Positions 5,711-5,757 of a stretch of 5,757 bases of DNA are shown here, piece after piece. This DNA comes from an uncultured cyanobacterium (GTDB taxonomy: Bacteria > Cyanobacteriota > Cyanobacteriia > Phormidesmidales > Phormidesmidaceae): assembly GCA_938029995.1 (NCBI GenBank), contig CALHGI010000373.1:1-5757 (forward strand), read 5' to 3'. Below the pieces are notes generated by a model. That model was not told the origin of the DNA. It did not search any database and saw only the letters and a list, made by a program, of their open reading frames with translations. The position numbers and the translations under genes are program-made. Each line of letters starts with the position of its first letter. Within the stretch, counting starts at the first letter, position 1.

Positions 5711-5757
5711 TGCATGATACGAATTTATACGGAGCTGTTACGTCCGGAGGTTGGAGC

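Noticed and set aside
5631..5757. 3' end of a citrate synthase gene upstream of ndhA
   Set aside because: I considered this as a possible upstream neighbour, but none of the three - strand frames resembles the enzyme's C-terminus, and all contain early stops.

Overview
The window is chromosomal DNA from a cyanobacterium. The evidence is an ndhA-ndhI-ndhG-ndhE cluster of the photosynthetic NDH-1 complex, a petJ gene for lumenal cytochrome c6, and two copies of the cyanobacterial HIP1 octamer GCGATCGC (1408-1415 and 2510-2517). The moderate GC content and gene set suggest a freshwater or marine filamentous or unicellular type, but the genus cannot be fixed from this sequence. No mobile element, CRISPR array, tRNA or rRNA was seen.

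Layout. The window opens inside the 3' end of a TolC-type outer-membrane efflux gene on the + strand (1-189). A conserved-looking small protein of unknown function converges on it from the - strand (246-620). Next comes a 335-base gap (621-955) that is not empty: it holds a strong + strand intrinsic terminator (785-820), two upstream hairpins and a competing helix, so it may be a small RNA or an attenuated leader for ddl. ddl (956-2035, +) encodes D-alanine--D-alanine ligase with its catalytic residues intact. petJ (2222-2569, +) follows after a 186-base region that contains two operator-like inverted repeats. A 23-bp perfect inverted repeat (2591-2639) separates petJ from the convergent ndh operon and probably terminates transcription from both sides. 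The - strand then carries, in transcription order, ndhA (5456-4338), ndhI (4333-3716), ndhG (3634-3029) and ndhE (2979-2674). The last 301 bases hold the ndhA leader, a - strand terminator for a gene outside the window, and a perfect 8-bp inverted repeat near the right edge.

Function. NdhA, NdhI, NdhG and NdhE are membrane and connecting subunits of the ferredoxin:plastoquinone oxidoreductase used in cyclic electron flow and respiration. Cytochrome c6 takes electrons downstream of the same plastoquinone pool, from cytochrome b6f to photosystem I or the terminal oxidase. The two transcription units therefore sit tail to tail and serve one electron-transport chain. ddl and the TolC gene belong to the cell envelope and are not functionally linked to them. 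The coding genes are ordinary. The points worth checking are the non-coding signals upstream of ddl and petJ.
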